Assembly: GCA_031987605.1 (NCBI GenBank)
Contig: DALZZF010000002.1
Coordinates: 303,762-367,761 of the forward strand
DNA: 64,000 nucleotides
DNA from: JAFAGO01 sp031987605
GTDB lineage: Bacteria > Bacteroidota > Bacteroidia > Flavobacteriales > Weeksellaceae
Direction of reading: 5' to 3'
In this document: positions 49,588 to 58,883 of the stretch, one piece after another
Numbering within the stretch: position 1 is the stretch's first letter
Layout: the number at the start of each line of letters is the position of its first letter
Program-made: the position numbers and the translations under genes
The notes under the pieces: generated by a model
Databases searched by the model: none
What the model saw: the letters and a program-made list of their open reading frames with translations, nothing else
What the model was told of the DNA's origin: nothing

Positions 49588-50805
49588 ATGGAGTATAATT
49601 TTGATGAAATCATCGACCGCAGCCATACCAATTCCATCAGTTTTGAAAGCTGGCGAAACACTTTAGGCAAACACAAAGACGAAAAATTTTCAACACCCGA
49701 TTCCGAGTTTATCCGAATGTGGGTGGCTGATATGGATTTTGCAACGCCGCCTGAAATTCTGGATGCTATTAAAAATAGAGTAGATCAGAAGATTTTAGGA
49801 TACAGCACTGTTTTCGACCCGGAATATTTTACGGTGCTTTCCACTTGGTTTCAGAAAAGATACCAATGGAAAATTTCAAAAGAAGAAATTGTGCTTTCGC
49901 CGGGCGTTGTTCCTGCGTTGAACCGATTGGTTCCTTTATTGACGGACGTTTCTGAGAATATTTTAATTCTGACACCATCTTATGCGCCGTTTAAAAATGC
50001 CGGGGATTTATCCGACAGAAGTGTTTTTTATTCCCGATTGATAAATGAAAAAGGAAATTATATCATTGATTTTGAGGATGTAGCATATCAACTTTCAGAC
50101 AAAACGAAAAATATTCAGTTGCTTATTTTCTGTAATCCACACAATCCAACCGGAAGAGTTTGGAAAGAAGATGAACTTGCGAAAATTGCACAACTCTGCA
50201 TTTCCCAAAATATCTGGTTGATTTCCGATGAAATTCACTGCGATTTGCTGCGCAACGGAATTGAATTTACGCCAATGTCGCGGGTTATTCCCGACTATAA
50301 AAAACTGATTGTATGCACGGCACCGAGCAAAACATTTAATCTTGCCGGAAATCTGGTTTCCCATATTTTTATCCGAGACGAAAATGTGCGTAATCGTTAT
50401 CAGAAACTTTATTTTGAGGTTTACAATCCGCTCAGTTTATCCGCGGTTAAAGCAGCTTACCAACAAAGTGAAAACTGGTTAGAACAACTGAAAATCTATC
50501 TGGATGAAACTTTTAAAATGGTTGATAAAAAACTGAAAACCAATTTGCCAAAAGCTGTTTTCAAAATTCCTGAGGCGACTTATCTTGGCTGGATTGATTT
50601 TTCTGAATATCAAAATCTTTTTTCCAAAGATGAAACCTTAACCTATTTTTTCGCCAAAAATGCCGGAGTTATCGCAGAAGGCGGAGAATCATTTGTGGAT
50701 AATGGTGATTTTCATTTAAGAATCAATATTGCTGCTCCAAGATCGGTTATTGAAAAAGGAATCGACCAAATTATTACCGCCATACAGGAAAAGGAGAAAA
50801 TTTAG
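49588..50805 (+). CDS. MalY/PatB family pyridoxal-phosphate enzyme (C-S lyase type)
   Basis: 405 residues from ATG at 49588; the longer frame starts in the terminator. A fold-type I aminotransferase: WVADMDFATPPEI, LSPGVVPALN, CNPHNPTGRVW, ISDEIHCDLL (PLP-ring Asp) and the Schiff-base lysine in APSKTFNLAGN. The opening RSHTNSISFESWR with the MWVADMDF motif is typical of MalY/PatB cystathionine beta-lyases. It probably cleaves cysteine conjugates or cystathionine. Confidence 0.92.
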   Translation: MEYNFDEIIDRSHTNSISFESWRNTLGKHKDEKFSTPDSEFIRMWVADMDFATPPEILDAIKNRVDQKILGYSTVFDPEYFTVLSTWFQKRYQWKISKEEIVLSPGVVPALNRLVPLLTDVSENILILTPSYAPFKNAGDLSDRSVFYSRLINEKGNYIIDFEDVAYQLSDKTKNIQLLIFCNPHNPTGRVWKEDELAKIAQLCISQNIWLISDEIHCDLLRNGIEFTPMSRVIPDYKKLIVCTAPSKTFNLAGNLVSHIFIRDENVRNRYQKLYFEVYNPLSLSAVKAAYQQSENWLEQLKIYLDETFKMVDKKLKTNLPKAVFKIPEATYLGWIDFSEYQNLFSKDETLTYFFAKNAGVIAEGGESFVDNGDFHLRINIAAPRSVIEKGIDQIITAIQEKEKI

Positions 50806-51073
50806 AAAAAGATTTACATGATAATTTCGCATTTTAAAGAATATGAAAAACACTTTAAATAAGATGTTTGTTCATTTCGAAGAAATCTAAACTTTCTTTG
50901 CAGAGACGCTTTAAATAATCGCAGAGATTATCAATTCTTCATCATTCATCTCCTGGCTGCGTTTCAGATTCACGAATCGCGTGCGCGTAAGCAAAACTTT
51001 TGCTTTTGGGATGTATTTTTAAAATTTGTATCTTTACGAGCATCATTTCTTACCGAAAAATCTAATAAAATTT

Positions 51074-53932
51074 ATGAATACTACACAGTTTGTGAACCGT
51101 CACATTTCCCTGAACGAAAAAGATAAAGAGGAAATGCTGGCGAAAGTCGGTGTTTCCGATATTAATGAACTTATTGCGCAAACCATTCCGGATTCCATCA
51201 GGCTGAAAGAAGATCTTCAGCTTTCAGAACCGCTTTCCGAATTCGAAATGCTTGAGCATTCCAAAACGCTTTCCAAAAAGAATGCGATGTTCGATAATTA
51301 TATTGGTTTCGGATATTTCGGAACGATTCTTCCGTCACCCATTCAAAGAAATATATTTGAAAATCCGGGTTGGTATACCGCTTACACACCATATCAGGCA
51401 GAAATTGCTCAGGGAAGATTAGAAGCGTTGCTTAATTTTCAAACGGTAGTGTCAAGCCTTACCGGTTTTCCGCTGGCAAATGCTTCGCTTCTGGATGAAG
51501 GAACTGCTGCGGCGGAAGCCATGCACATGTTTTTTGAAAGCAGAACCAAGGAGCAAAAGAAAAACGATGCGCGTAAATTCTTTGTTTCCGACCTTGTACT
51601 TCCGCAAACGGTTGCGGTTTTAAAAACAAAATCCGAAGGTTTGGGAATCGACATTATTGTCGGGAATCATAGAAACCATCAGTTCAATGAAACCTATTTC
51701 GGCGCGTTGCTGCAATATCCGGGAAAAAACGGAATTGTTCTGGACTATACCGAAAATATCCGTTATTATAAAGAATTCAATTTACAGGTTGCCGTTGCCT
51801 GCGATATTCTGGCTTTGGTGAAATTGAAATCTCCTGCCGAAATGGGAGCGGACTGTGCAGTTGGAACCACTCAAAGATTCGGTATTCCGATGGGATATGG
51901 AGGTCCCCATGCAGCATATTTTGCATGTAAGGAAGAATATAAAAGAGATATTCCGGGCAGAATAATCGGGGTTTCTCAGGATGTGTACGGGAAACGTGCA
52001 CTCAGAATGGCGCTTCAAACCAGAGAGCAGCATATTAAAAGAGAAAGGGCAACTTCCAATATTTGTACTGCGCAGGTTTTACTGGCGGTAATGGCAGGAA
52101 TGTATGCGGTTTATCACGGACCGAACGGACTTCGGTTTATCGCAGATCAAATTCATTACAAAACCAATGCATTGAACGATGCCCTTAAACTTCTTGGTTT
52201 TGATGTGGTGGAAGAACCGGTTTTTGATACCGTGAAAATCAGAATTCACGAAAATGATAAACCTGCACTCATGCGTTTGATGCGGGATCATAAAATCAAT
52301 CTTAATTATTTTTCCGAAGGAATCGTGAGCATTTCTATTGATGAAACTTCCACAATGGAGAGAATTCAGAGATTGCTGAACACTTTTGCTCATTTCCTGA
52401 ACAAACAGGCGTTCAAACTGTCATTGAAAGAAAATTATTCAATCCCGGATGAACTGTTGCGTAAAGATGAAATTCTTTCCGAAGAAGTATTTAATAAATA
52501 CCACACCGAAACCGAATTGATGCGCTACATCAAACGTTTGGAAAGAAAAGACCTTTCACTTACCCATTCCATGATTTCTTTGGGTTCCTGCACCATGAAA
52601 CTGAATGCAGCAACCGAAATGCTGCCACTTTCCTGGTCAGAATGGGGAAGTGTTCATCCATTTGTACCTACCGAACAAGCTGGCGGTTATCAGGAAATTA
52701 TAAAATCTTTGGAACGCGACCTTGCAGAAATTACAGGATTTGCGGGTACTTCATTACAACCAAACTCCGGAGCGCAGGGAGAATATTCAGGTTTAATGGT
52801 GATTCGTGAATACCATCAATCAAGAAATGAAAAACACCGGAATATTGTTCTGATTCCACAATCTGCACATGGAACAAATCCTGCTTCCGCAGTTATGGCA
52901 GGAATGAAAGTGGTGGTGGTAAAAAATCTTGAAAACGGCGAAATTGATTTTGAAGATTTAAAAACCAAAGCCGAACAGCACAAGGAAAATCTTTCGGCGG
53001 TGATGATTACTTATCCTTCCACTTACGGATTTTTTGATTCGAATGTGAAGGAAATTACAAAATTAATCCACGATTGCGGTGGACAGGTATATATGGATGG
53101 TGCCAATATGAATGCGCAGGTTGGATTTACAAGTCCGGGAGAAATCGGTGCCGATGTTTGTCATCTCAATTTGCACAAAACTTTTGCAATTCCGCATGGA
53201 GGCGGAGGTCCGGGTGTTGGTCCGATCTGTGTTGCCGAACATTTGGTTCCTTTTTTACCCAGCAATCCGAATATCAAAATCGGAACGAAAGAGTCCATTG
53301 CCGCAATTTCCTCTGCACCATACGGTTCAAGTTTGGTTTTGAATATTTCATATGCTTATATCAAAATGCTGGGAACTTCCGGTTTGAAAACAGCAACGGA
53401 ATACGCCATTTTAAATGCTAATTATCTGAAAGAAGTTTTAGCAGAACATTTTCCGATTTTGTATTCCAACGAAAATGGTCGTGTTGCACATGAATGTATT
53501 GTGGATTTCCGCCAGTGTAAATCTTTGGGAATTGAGGTGGCAGATGTTGCAAAAAGGTTGATGGATTATGGTTTCCATGCACCGACTGTTTCATTTCCTG
53601 TTGCCGGAACTTTGATGATTGAGCCTACAGAATCGGAAAGCAAAGCTGAAATCGATCGTTTTGCGGAAGCACTGATTTCCATTAAAAAAGAAATCGAAGA
53701 AATTGTTTCCGGAAATGCAGATGCACAGAATAATGTTTTGAAAAACGCTCCACATACGGAACAACTTGTAATTTCCGATTCCTGGGACAAACCTTATGGT
53801 CGGGAAAAAGCAGCGTATCCTCTGGATTGGGTACGCGAACATAAATTCTTTGCCACAGTTTCCAGAATTGATGAAGCGTATGGCGACAGAAATCTGGTAT
53901 GCACCTGCGAACCGATTGAAAGTTATATGTAA
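51074..53932 (+). CDS. gcvP: Glycine dehydrogenase (decarboxylating), P-protein
   Basis: 952 residues from ATG at 51074, like E. coli GcvP (957). It is the decarboxylating PLP subunit of the glycine cleavage system. The N-terminal half (FGYFGTILPSPIQRNIFEN, TPYQAEIAQGRLEALLNFQT) and C-terminal half (LGSCTMKLNAATEMLPLSW, DVCHLNLHKTFAIPHGGGGP with the Schiff-base Lys) are both complete. gcvT and gcvH are not in the window. The upstream 268 bp have no recognisable glycine riboswitch. A near-consensus TATCTTTA box lies at 51029. Confidence 0.97.
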   Translation: MNTTQFVNRHISLNEKDKEEMLAKVGVSDINELIAQTIPDSIRLKEDLQLSEPLSEFEMLEHSKTLSKKNAMFDNYIGFGYFGTILPSPIQRNIFENPGWYTAYTPYQAEIAQGRLEALLNFQTVVSSLTGFPLANASLLDEGTAAAEAMHMFFESRTKEQKKNDARKFFVSDLVLPQTVAVLKTKSEGLGIDIIVGNHRNHQFNETYFGALLQYPGKNGIVLDYTENIRYYKEFNLQVAVACDILALVKLKSPAEMGADCAVGTTQRFGIPMGYGGPHAAYFACKEEYKRDIPGRIIGVSQDVYGKRALRMALQTREQHIKRERATSNICTAQVLLAVMAGMYAVYHGPNGLRFIADQIHYKTNALNDALKLLGFDVVEEPVFDTVKIRIHENDKPALMRLMRDHKINLNYFSEGIVSISIDETSTMERIQRLLNTFAHFLNKQAFKLSLKENYSIPDELLRKDEILSEEVFNKYHTETELMRYIKRLERKDLSLTHSMISLGSCTMKLNAATEMLPLSWSEWGSVHPFVPTEQAGGYQEIIKSLERDLAEITGFAGTSLQPNSGAQGEYSGLMVIREYHQSRNEKHRNIVLIPQSAHGTNPASAVMAGMKVVVVKNLENGEIDFEDLKTKAEQHKENLSAVMITYPSTYGFFDSNVKEITKLIHDCGGQVYMDGANMNAQVGFTSPGEIGADVCHLNLHKTFAIPHGGGGPGVGPICVAEHLVPFLPSNPNIKIGTKESIAAISSAPYGSSLVLNISYAYIKMLGTSGLKTATEYAILNANYLKEVLAEHFPILYSNENGRVAHECIVDFRQCKSLGIEVADVAKRLMDYGFHAPTVSFPVAGTLMIEPTESESKAEIDRFAEALISIKKEIEEIVSGNADAQNNVLKNAPHTEQLVISDSWDKPYGREKAAYPLDWVREHKFFATVSRIDEAYGDRNLVCTCEPIESYM

Positions 53933-54046
53933 TAGAGCGTTTGGAATTTAAGATTTATATATTTGGATTTTTCCATCTATAATATTCTTCTTCAATATCA
54001 TTCTGCAAATTAAGACAAGGTTTGCGCAAAATATAATATTAGAAGA

Positions 54047-54076
54047 AAATCCCTGAATTCATCAGGGATTTTTTTA
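54047..54076. terminator. Bidirectional terminator gcvP/DUF1003
   Basis: AATCCCTGA pairs with TCAGGGATT around ATTCA, with A-runs and T-runs on both sides. Confidence 0.9.
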
Positions 54077-54775
54077 TTTTTGGTTTACCGTTTTCATAAT
54101 ATCATTCAGCATTTCAATCTGGATTTTCTGGATTTCCAAGAGTTCCTGCTGTTGATGCATAATCAAATGATCGAGCTTTTCGTGGAGGGCTTTTATTTCC
54201 AGTTCGCTTTTCAGATTAATCATATAATCTTTTTTTGCGCGGTCGCGGTCTTTATCTTCCTGCCGGTTTTGGCTCATCATAATGATGGGTGCCTGCAAAG
54301 CAGCAATGCATGATAAAAACAGATTTAGCAGGATAAACGGATACGGATCGAATCCCTTATTGTGCAAAAGTAGGGCGTTGGCTAAAATCCAAATGAGTAA
54401 AAACCCCGAGAAAATCAGGATAAAAGTCCAGCTTCCTCCAAATCCGGCTACTTTATCTGCCAGACGATTTCCCAAAGATTCTTTTTGATGATCGTCGTCA
54501 TCGTCCAGTTTTGCGGCAAGTGCAGTTCTTCTGGAAATGGATTTTACCACCACTTTTTCCATATCGGTCAGTTCACCGATTTGGGAAGTCAGATAACCGG
54601 AAATAAAGGCTTCACGAATGGAATTCAGTTCTTCCTTCGATATTATTGAATTTTCATTAAAATCCGGTTTCTCTTTTTTAATGAAATCAAACAAAGAAAA
54701 CCGAATGTCTTTTCCGATTATTTTTTCGGATTCGGGAAACGAATTTCCGGAGAAATCACTGATGAAGGTGTCCAT
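54074..54775 (-). CDS. DUF1003 domain membrane protein
   Basis: 233 residues. A soluble N-terminus (about 1-105) is followed by the DUF1003 core: GNRLADKVAGFGGSWTFILI, then two membrane helices around IFSGFLLIWILANALLL and FILLNLFLSCIAALQAPIIM. The signature MMSQNRQEDKDRDRAKKDY is next, and a C-terminal coiled coil (ELEIKALHEKLDHLIMHQQQ). Homologues are widespread; none has a firmly known role. It is divergent from dgt. Confidence 0.92.
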   Translation of the reverse strand: MDTFISDFSGNSFPESEKIIGKDIRFSLFDFIKKEKPDFNENSIISKEELNSIREAFISGYLTSQIGELTDMEKVVVKSISRRTALAAKLDDDDDHQKESLGNRLADKVAGFGGSWTFILIFSGFLLIWILANALLLHNKGFDPYPFILLNLFLSCIAALQAPIIMMSQNRQEDKDRDRAKKDYMINLKSELEIKALHEKLDHLIMHQQQELLEIQKIQIEMLNDIMKTVNQK

Positions 54776-54833
54776 GTAAAAAGCTTTTGTTCAAAATTAA
54801 ACATTTGATTTAATATTTTTGAAACAAAAAGTT

Positions 54834-54841
54834 TACTTTTG
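54834..54841 (+). promoter_or_regulatory. Promoter -7 box (TACTTTTG) of dgt
   Basis: A perfect TAnnTTTG only 9 bp before the ATG at 54850, which predicts a very short leader. Confidence 0.6.
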
Positions 54842-54849
54842 ATGCAGTT

Positions 54850-56208
54850 ATGGATTTAAACAAAATATACTCCAGTACCAGAACCGGGCAGCATGCTCAA
54901 ACGCTCAGTTCACGTACCGATTTTCAAAGAGATTACGACCGGATTATTTTCTCATCGGCATTTCGAAGACTGCAAAACAAAACACAGGTTTTTCCTTTGC
55001 CGGGAAGTGTTTTTGTGCATAACCGTTTAACGCATTCGCTTGAAGTTTCTTCGGTGGGAAGAAGTTTGGGAACATTGGCCGGAGAATTTATTGTGGAAAA
55101 ATTTGGACATCAACTGTCCGAAGATTCCAAAGTATTTTATCTTCATAATCTGAATAATGTGATTGCATCTGCCTGTTTGTGCCATGATATTGGAAATCCG
55201 GCTTTTGGGCATTCTGGTGAAGATGCGATTGCCAGTTTTTTCGAAAGAAATGAATCTGGTTTAAAAGAAAAATTCCGGGAAAAAGAATGGGCAGATCTGG
55301 TGAATTTTGAAGGAAATGCCAATGCGATCCGTGTTTTAACCCATCAGCAATTGGGGAAAGATGAAGGTGGACTTCAACTCACATATTCCACATTGTCCAG
55401 TATTGCGAAATATCCGTGTGAATCGGTGGCCAAAAAGAAAGGAGTGATTAACCGGAAGAAATTCGGATTCTTTCAGAATGAAAAGTCAACGTTCTTAGAA
55501 ATTGCCCGCGAAACCCAAATGATTCAGGAAAGTGAAGATACTGTAATTTTCAAAAGGCATCCGTTTGTCTGGTTGGTGGAAGCAGCGGACGATATTTGCT
55601 ATAACATCATTGATATGGAAGATGCACACCGCTTGGGAATTGTTTCTACAAAAGACTGCGAGCATCTTTTTTTTGAACTCATCCGTTCAGAAAATCCCGA
55701 TACCGAACGTGTGGAAAAGAAACTGAAATCCATCACCAATGAAAATGAAAGAATTTCTTATTTGCGTGCAAAGGTGATTAATGCGCTTATTAATAAAACG
55801 CTGGAACTTTACGAACAGAATTTTTCTGAAATTCTGGAAGGCAATCTTGATAAAGCGCTTCTGGATTTGTATAAATCGGAAAACCCGACATTGCAGCATA
55901 TCGAAGATTTTTCCATTGAAAAAATTTATCAGCACAGAGCCGTTGTGGAAATTGAAAATGCCGGATATAACGTAATGTATGAACTTTTGGATCATTTTAT
56001 CCCTTCCATATTAAAACCGAAAAATTCCCGGAAATCCTACGACAAAATGGCATTGAAACTGCTGCCAGAACAGTTTAAATATGAAGAAGGTTTTTCTGAT
56101 TATCAGAAAGTTTTGGGAATTATAGACTATGTTTCCGGAATGACCGATAATTATGCGACCGATCTTTACCGTAAAATTAAAGGAATTGATATTGGAATGA
56201 CGATGTAA
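54850..56208 (+). CDS. dgt: Deoxyguanosinetriphosphate triphosphohydrolase
   Basis: 452 residues. It splits dNTPs (dGTP in E. coli) to deoxynucleoside and triphosphate. The HD-domain metal ligands are visible: His in RLTHSLEVSSVG, the HD pair in CLCHDIGNPAFGHSGE, and a later Asp in EAADDICYNIIDMEDA. The N-terminal RTGQHAQTLSSRTDFQRDYDRI is the typical dNTPase lead-in. It may balance nucleotide pools. Confidence 0.95.
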   Translation: MDLNKIYSSTRTGQHAQTLSSRTDFQRDYDRIIFSSAFRRLQNKTQVFPLPGSVFVHNRLTHSLEVSSVGRSLGTLAGEFIVEKFGHQLSEDSKVFYLHNLNNVIASACLCHDIGNPAFGHSGEDAIASFFERNESGLKEKFREKEWADLVNFEGNANAIRVLTHQQLGKDEGGLQLTYSTLSSIAKYPCESVAKKKGVINRKKFGFFQNEKSTFLEIARETQMIQESEDTVIFKRHPFVWLVEAADDICYNIIDMEDAHRLGIVSTKDCEHLFFELIRSENPDTERVEKKLKSITNENERISYLRAKVINALINKTLELYEQNFSEILEGNLDKALLDLYKSENPTLQHIEDFSIEKIYQHRAVVEIENAGYNVMYELLDHFIPSILKPKNSRKSYDKMALKLLPEQFKYEEGFSDYQKVLGIIDYVSGMTDNYATDLYRKIKGIDIGMTM

Positions 56209-56276
56209 AATTTCTTTGTTTCAGAAAATTTTCGTATCTTCTGAAAGTAAAAATTTAAACCGTTAAAATTATATTT

Positions 56277-57179
56277 ATGACATTTTTATTAGGACCAGTT
56301 ATTTTTTTCGGCCTTATTATTTTGTTTGCTTCTTTCTTCGTGGTAAAGCAGGAAACAGCGGCTATTGTGGAACGTTTCGGGAAATTTCTTACGGTAAGAC
56401 ATTCCGGACTTCATCTTAAAATTCCGATTATCGATCAGATTTCAAAACGATTGAATCTGAGAATTCAGCAGTTGGATGTGATTATTGATACCAAAACTTT
56501 GGACAACGTGTTTATCCGGATGAAAGTTTCCGTACAATATCAGGTGATCCGAAATCAGGTTGCAGATGCCTATTATCGCTTGGAAAATCCTGAAAATCAG
56601 ATTACATCATTCGTTTTTGATGTGGTACGTGCGGAAGTTCCGAAAATGAAACTGGATGATGTTTTCGTACGAAAAGATGATATTGCCGTTGCCGTGAAAG
56701 GTGAACTTCAGGAAGCCATGAACAGCTATGGTTACGACATCATTAAAGCATTGGTGACCGATATTGATCCGGATGAACAGGTGAAACATGCCATGAACAG
56801 AATTAACGCTGCTGAACGTGAAAAAACGGCTGCAGAATATGAATCCGAAGCACAAAGAATCCGGATTGTAGCAGTGGCAAAAGCCGAAGCAGAATCTAAA
56901 AAACTTCAGGGACAGGGAATTGCAGACCAAAGAAGAGAAATTGCAAAAGGTCTGGAAGAATCCGTAAAAATGCTGAATGCAGCCAATATTAATGCGCAGG
57001 AAGCCTCTGCTTTAATCGTGGTTACGCAACATTATGATACGCTGAATTCAATTGGAGGAAACAACAGAAGCAATTTGGTTCTTCTTCCAAATTCGCCAAC
57101 GGCAGCCAGCACAATGCTAAATGACTTGGTGGTTTCCATGGCCGCTACCCAAAATCTGGATGTGGGGCAGAAATCATAA
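56277..57179 (+). CDS. SPFH/band-7 (stomatin/QmcA-like) membrane protein
   Basis: 300 residues. One N-terminal membrane helix (LLGPVIFFGLIILFASFFVV) precedes the SPFH domain (about 25-190: QETAAIVERFGKF, SGLHLKIPIID, LDDVFVRKDDIA, VTDIDPDEQVKHAMNRINAAER). An Ala/Glu-rich coiled coil follows (AEYESEAQRIRIVAVAKAEA). Such proteins assemble into membrane cages or rafts, sometimes with an NfeD partner or protease; none is adjacent. Confidence 0.93.
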   Translation: MTFLLGPVIFFGLIILFASFFVVKQETAAIVERFGKFLTVRHSGLHLKIPIIDQISKRLNLRIQQLDVIIDTKTLDNVFIRMKVSVQYQVIRNQVADAYYRLENPENQITSFVFDVVRAEVPKMKLDDVFVRKDDIAVAVKGELQEAMNSYGYDIIKALVTDIDPDEQVKHAMNRINAAEREKTAAEYESEAQRIRIVAVAKAEAESKKLQGQGIADQRREIAKGLEESVKMLNAANINAQEASALIVVTQHYDTLNSIGGNNRSNLVLLPNSPTAASTMLNDLVVSMAATQNLDVGQKS

Positions 57180-57198
57180 TTCATGTACTCAATCATAC

Positions 57199-57231
57199 AA
57201 AAAATCCTGACATTTTCTGTCAGGGTTTTTT
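57199..57231 (+). terminator. Terminator after the SPFH gene
   Basis: CCTGACA pairs with TGTCAGG around a 5-nt loop, followed by six T residues. Confidence 0.9.
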
Positions 57232-57303
57232 GTATCAGGTGTCAATTTAGATCAAATTTTTAAAAGCTCAATGGTTCTTTCCGGATTTTCACTGGAGAAA
57301 ACG

Positions 57304-57389
57304 GCATTCCGGAGGAATGCTATCTGTGTAGAAAATGTTTGAAAGAATAGGGAGAAGCGCGCCGAAGGTGCGCAATCTTTCTGGAGAGT
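57304..57389 (+). repeat. Second REP-like family: two hairpins with CCGRAGG core
   Basis: GCATTCCGGAGGAATGC (57304-57320) is followed by TATCTGTGTAGAAAAT. GCGCGCCGAAGGTGCGC (57357-57373) is followed by AATCTTTCTGGAGAGT. Stem sequences differ, but the loop core and the ATCTnT-nnnGA tail are shared, so these are two copies of one family, unlike the RAYT-linked units. Confidence 0.75.
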
Positions 57390-57427
57390 ATATTAGTATT
57401 TTTTGACGATTATACTTATAAAAACAA

Positions 57428-57462
57428 AACGGGTGGTCTTCAAAAGGCGGCCTGTTTTATTT
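57428..57462 (-). terminator. Probable terminator of hemN
   Basis: On the minus strand AACAGGCCGCCTT and AAGACCACCCGTT form an imperfect stem followed by TTG and a T-run. Confidence 0.6.
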
Positions 57463-58820
57463 TAAACCGTCATTGAAAATATTCTGGTATCCGGCTGTTT
57501 TCGAAGCATTCTGAGATCAAATGCCATGGCAACATTTCGGGTAAACGTTCTGCCTTTTTCGGTGATGGTGATTTTGTTTTCATCCATTTTTACCAAACCG
57601 TCGGTTTCCATTTCTTTCAGGATTTTCAATGAATTTTCCAGTTCGGGAAAGGCTGTTTCAATATCCCAACTGGTTTCCAACTGGCACATCAGATTCAGGA
57701 TATGTTTGCGGATGAGCAAATCTTCTTTCGTTAAAAGATGTCCGCGAAATACTGGAATTACTCCTTCATTTACGATTTTCTGATAGTCTTCCACCGTTTT
57801 TACATTCTGTGCAAAAGCATACCATGAATCCGAAATGGCCGACATTCCCAAGCCAATCATCAGTTGAGTTTTGCTGGAAGTATAGCCCATAAAATTGCGG
57901 TGGAGTTGATGCTCCTTCATGGAAAGATAAAGATCATCGCTTTTTAAAGAAAAATGATCCATCCCGATTTCTTCATAACCGAGTTTTTCAAAAAGTTGTT
58001 TTCCATTTTCGTATAATTTCCTTTTTTCTTCACCGTTTGGAAGGTCATTTTCGTTAAAACCTCTTTGCCCAACGCCTTTTATCCAGGGAACATGGGCGTA
58101 AGAATAGAAGGCGAGCCGATCCGGTTTCAGTTCCAAAGTTTTGTGAATGGTGGATTCCATTGTTTCCCAGTTTTGATGGGGCAATCCGAAAACCAAATCG
58201 TGGCTGATGCTTTTATAACCGATTTCACGAGCCCATTCCGTTACTTCTTTTACTTTTTCAAAAGGCTGAATTCTATGGATGGCTTTCTGCACTTTCAGAT
58301 CATAATCCTGAACCCCGAAACTTACCCTTCGAAATCCCAGATTATAAAGTTTTTGCAAATGTTCTTTTGTTGTATTATTGGGATGTCCTTCAAAACTGAA
58401 TTCCGGGTTTGGAGCAATTTCGGCGGTTTTAAAAATGCCATTCAGAAGAATTTCTAAATTTTCGGCAGAAAAAAATGTGGGGGTTCCGCCTCCCAAATGC
58501 AGTTCTTTGATGATGGGTTTTTGCTCAAAAAGTTTCAGATAGAGATTCCATTCTTTTAGAACCGTTTCGATGTAGGTGATTTCTACCGAATGCTGTTTGG
58601 TGATTCTTTTGTGGCAGGCACAAAAAGTGCATAAGGATTCGCAAAACGGCAAGTGAATATAAATGCTGATGCCTTCATTCCTATTGCTTTCGCCAAATGA
58701 AATGCGAACACTTTCTTTCCATTCTTCCGGTGAAAAAAGGGGTTCATCCCAATATGGAACGGTAGGATAGGAGGTGTAGCGCGGCCCGGGAATATTGTAT
58801 TTATCAACCAAAGAATTCAT
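57462..58820 (-). CDS. hemN: Oxygen-independent coproporphyrinogen III dehydrogenase
   Basis: 452 residues, a radical-SAM enzyme of haem synthesis. The iron-sulphur cysteines Cys60, Cys64 and Cys67 plus Cys69 (CESLCTFCAC) match the HemN pattern CxxxCxxCxC, which separates true HemN from HemW. ELHLGGGTPTFF and FGVQDY follow, and a C-terminal HemN domain is present. The initial RYTSYPT is HemN-specific. The promoter box abuts the start codon. Confidence 0.95.
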   Translation of the reverse strand: MNSLVDKYNIPGPRYTSYPTVPYWDEPLFSPEEWKESVRISFGESNRNEGISIYIHLPFCESLCTFCACHKRITKQHSVEITYIETVLKEWNLYLKLFEQKPIIKELHLGGGTPTFFSAENLEILLNGIFKTAEIAPNPEFSFEGHPNNTTKEHLQKLYNLGFRRVSFGVQDYDLKVQKAIHRIQPFEKVKEVTEWAREIGYKSISHDLVFGLPHQNWETMESTIHKTLELKPDRLAFYSYAHVPWIKGVGQRGFNENDLPNGEEKRKLYENGKQLFEKLGYEEIGMDHFSLKSDDLYLSMKEHQLHRNFMGYTSSKTQLMIGLGMSAISDSWYAFAQNVKTVEDYQKIVNEGVIPVFRGHLLTKEDLLIRKHILNLMCQLETSWDIETAFPELENSLKILKEMETDGLVKMDENKITITEKGRTFTRNVAMAFDLRMLRKQPDTRIFSMTV

Positions 58821-58824
58821 ATTG

Positions 58825-58832
58825 CAAAAATA
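58825..58832 (-). promoter_or_regulatory. Promoter -7 box (TATTTTTG) abutting hemN
   Basis: The perfect box ends 4 bp from the ATG at 58820, so the transcript is predicted to begin at or next to the start codon (leaderless). Confidence 0.6.
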
Positions 58833-58883
58833 CGGATACTTTAATTTTAATAATTTTAAATAAGATGAATTCAGTCAGTTTTA

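Noticed and set aside
50806..51073. Glycine riboswitch ahead of gcvP
   Set aside because: No conserved glycine-aptamer core or tandem structure is recognisable, only a short AAGCAAAA/TTTTGCTT hairpin and a near-consensus promoter box.
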